A stretch of 64,000 nt of DNA, taken from positions 117,469 through 181,468 of the forward strand of contig NZ_CAJHAD010000004.1 in the NCBI RefSeq assembly GCF_904846285.1, written 5' to 3'. The notes below the pieces were generated by a model. That model saw only the letters and a list, made by a program, of their open reading frames with translations. It was not told the origin of the DNA and made no database searches. Position numbers and translations under genes: made by a program. The first letter of the stretch is position 1, and each line of letters begins with the position of its first letter. Below, piece by piece: positions 63,766 to 64,000 of this stretch. The DNA comes from Psychrobacter immobilis. Its GTDB lineage: Bacteria > Pseudomonadota > Gammaproteobacteria > Pseudomonadales > Moraxellaceae.

Positions 63766-64000
63766 GTAGAAAATTTAAATCCAGATTAAAAGTGCCAATT
63801 AGCATGGTTGTTAGTTATTAATGGACAATGTAGTTAATAGTAAACTATGACATTATCGCTCGTCTTAAATTTACGATAATCTAATGAAAATCGTGGTAAT
63901 GATTGTCCTAATGCCTTTTTTACTATAGTCACTGCACTACAAAAGAGTTATGATTTGGATGAATATCATAAAACAATTTAGATAAGTCATTTTCCATCCA
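63766..64000. other. Window end without a recognisable gene
   Basis: AT-rich. CTATAGTCACTGCACTAC near 63923 carries the same CTATAGTCA end as the 140-bp repeat and may be the edge of another mobile repeat that continues beyond the window. Confidence 0.35.

Overview
The window looks like chromosome of a Psychrobacter-type gammaproteobacterium (Moraxellaceae). This rests on gene content and protein style (pst-phoU beside phoBR, hutU-permease-hutHGI with divergent hutC, a LysR/PACE pair, kdpFABC-DE) and moderate-to-low GC. No database search was possible, so the genus is an inference. No rRNA, convincing tRNA or CRISPR array was seen.

Layout. 1-5.6 kb: a truncated amidohydrolase, XapX protein, YcaC-like hydrolase, DUF1275 membrane protein, lipoprotein, a 140-bp palindromic repeat and a bestrophin. 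5.8-13.5 kb: phosphate block, with pstSCAB-phoU on the minus strand and phoBR on the plus strand. Pho boxes face both ways, and two previously unremarked-looking tandem arrays (14 bp x 9 and 16 bp x 6) flank phoB. 13.5-22.7 kb: an internally deleted IS5-type element, M14 peptidase, lipoprotein, alpha-hydroxy-acid oxidase, pirin, malic enzyme, LysR and PACE exporter. 22.9-31.4 kb: KdpFABC potassium ATPase with KdpDE. 31.8-40.4 kb: TerC-CBS protein, a Ktr/Trk potassium channel with its RCK subunit, two lipoproteins, and a PhoX phosphatase with its own Pho box. 40.5-48.9 kb: histidine utilisation. 49-50.9 kb: DUF1003 protein, a secreted unknown and a tiny basic ORF.

51.0-58.8 kb is a prophage- or satellite-like early module. 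The minus-strand arm has an AlpA-type HTH protein, a P-loop recombination ATPase, two small proteins and a gene broken by two short tandem duplications. A divergent repressor/Cro switch with CTATTG...CAATAG operators follows. The plus-strand arm has an antirepressor, an initiator gene with iterons on a 22-bp grid and an AT-rich repeat tract (a lambda-like origin), a P-like protein and a DnaB helicase. No integrase, packaging or structural genes are seen.

59.3-63.6 kb, after about 0.5 kb of AT-rich DNA without genes, holds a two-gene overlapping cassette. The first gene is a 1184-aa fusion of a Cas4/RecB-like nuclease, a DEDD exonuclease-like domain and an Upf1/Dna2-type helicase. The second is a nucleotidyltransferase-fold protein whose first catalytic Asp appears to be Ala. 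This is the best candidate for an undescribed (perhaps defence) system. A second inverted copy of the 140-bp repeat follows it.

How parts connect: PhoB/PhoR should control pst-phoU, phoBR and phoX through three matching Pho boxes. HutC should control the hut genes through TGTATATACA-type sites. Kdp and Ktr give two independent potassium uptake routes.
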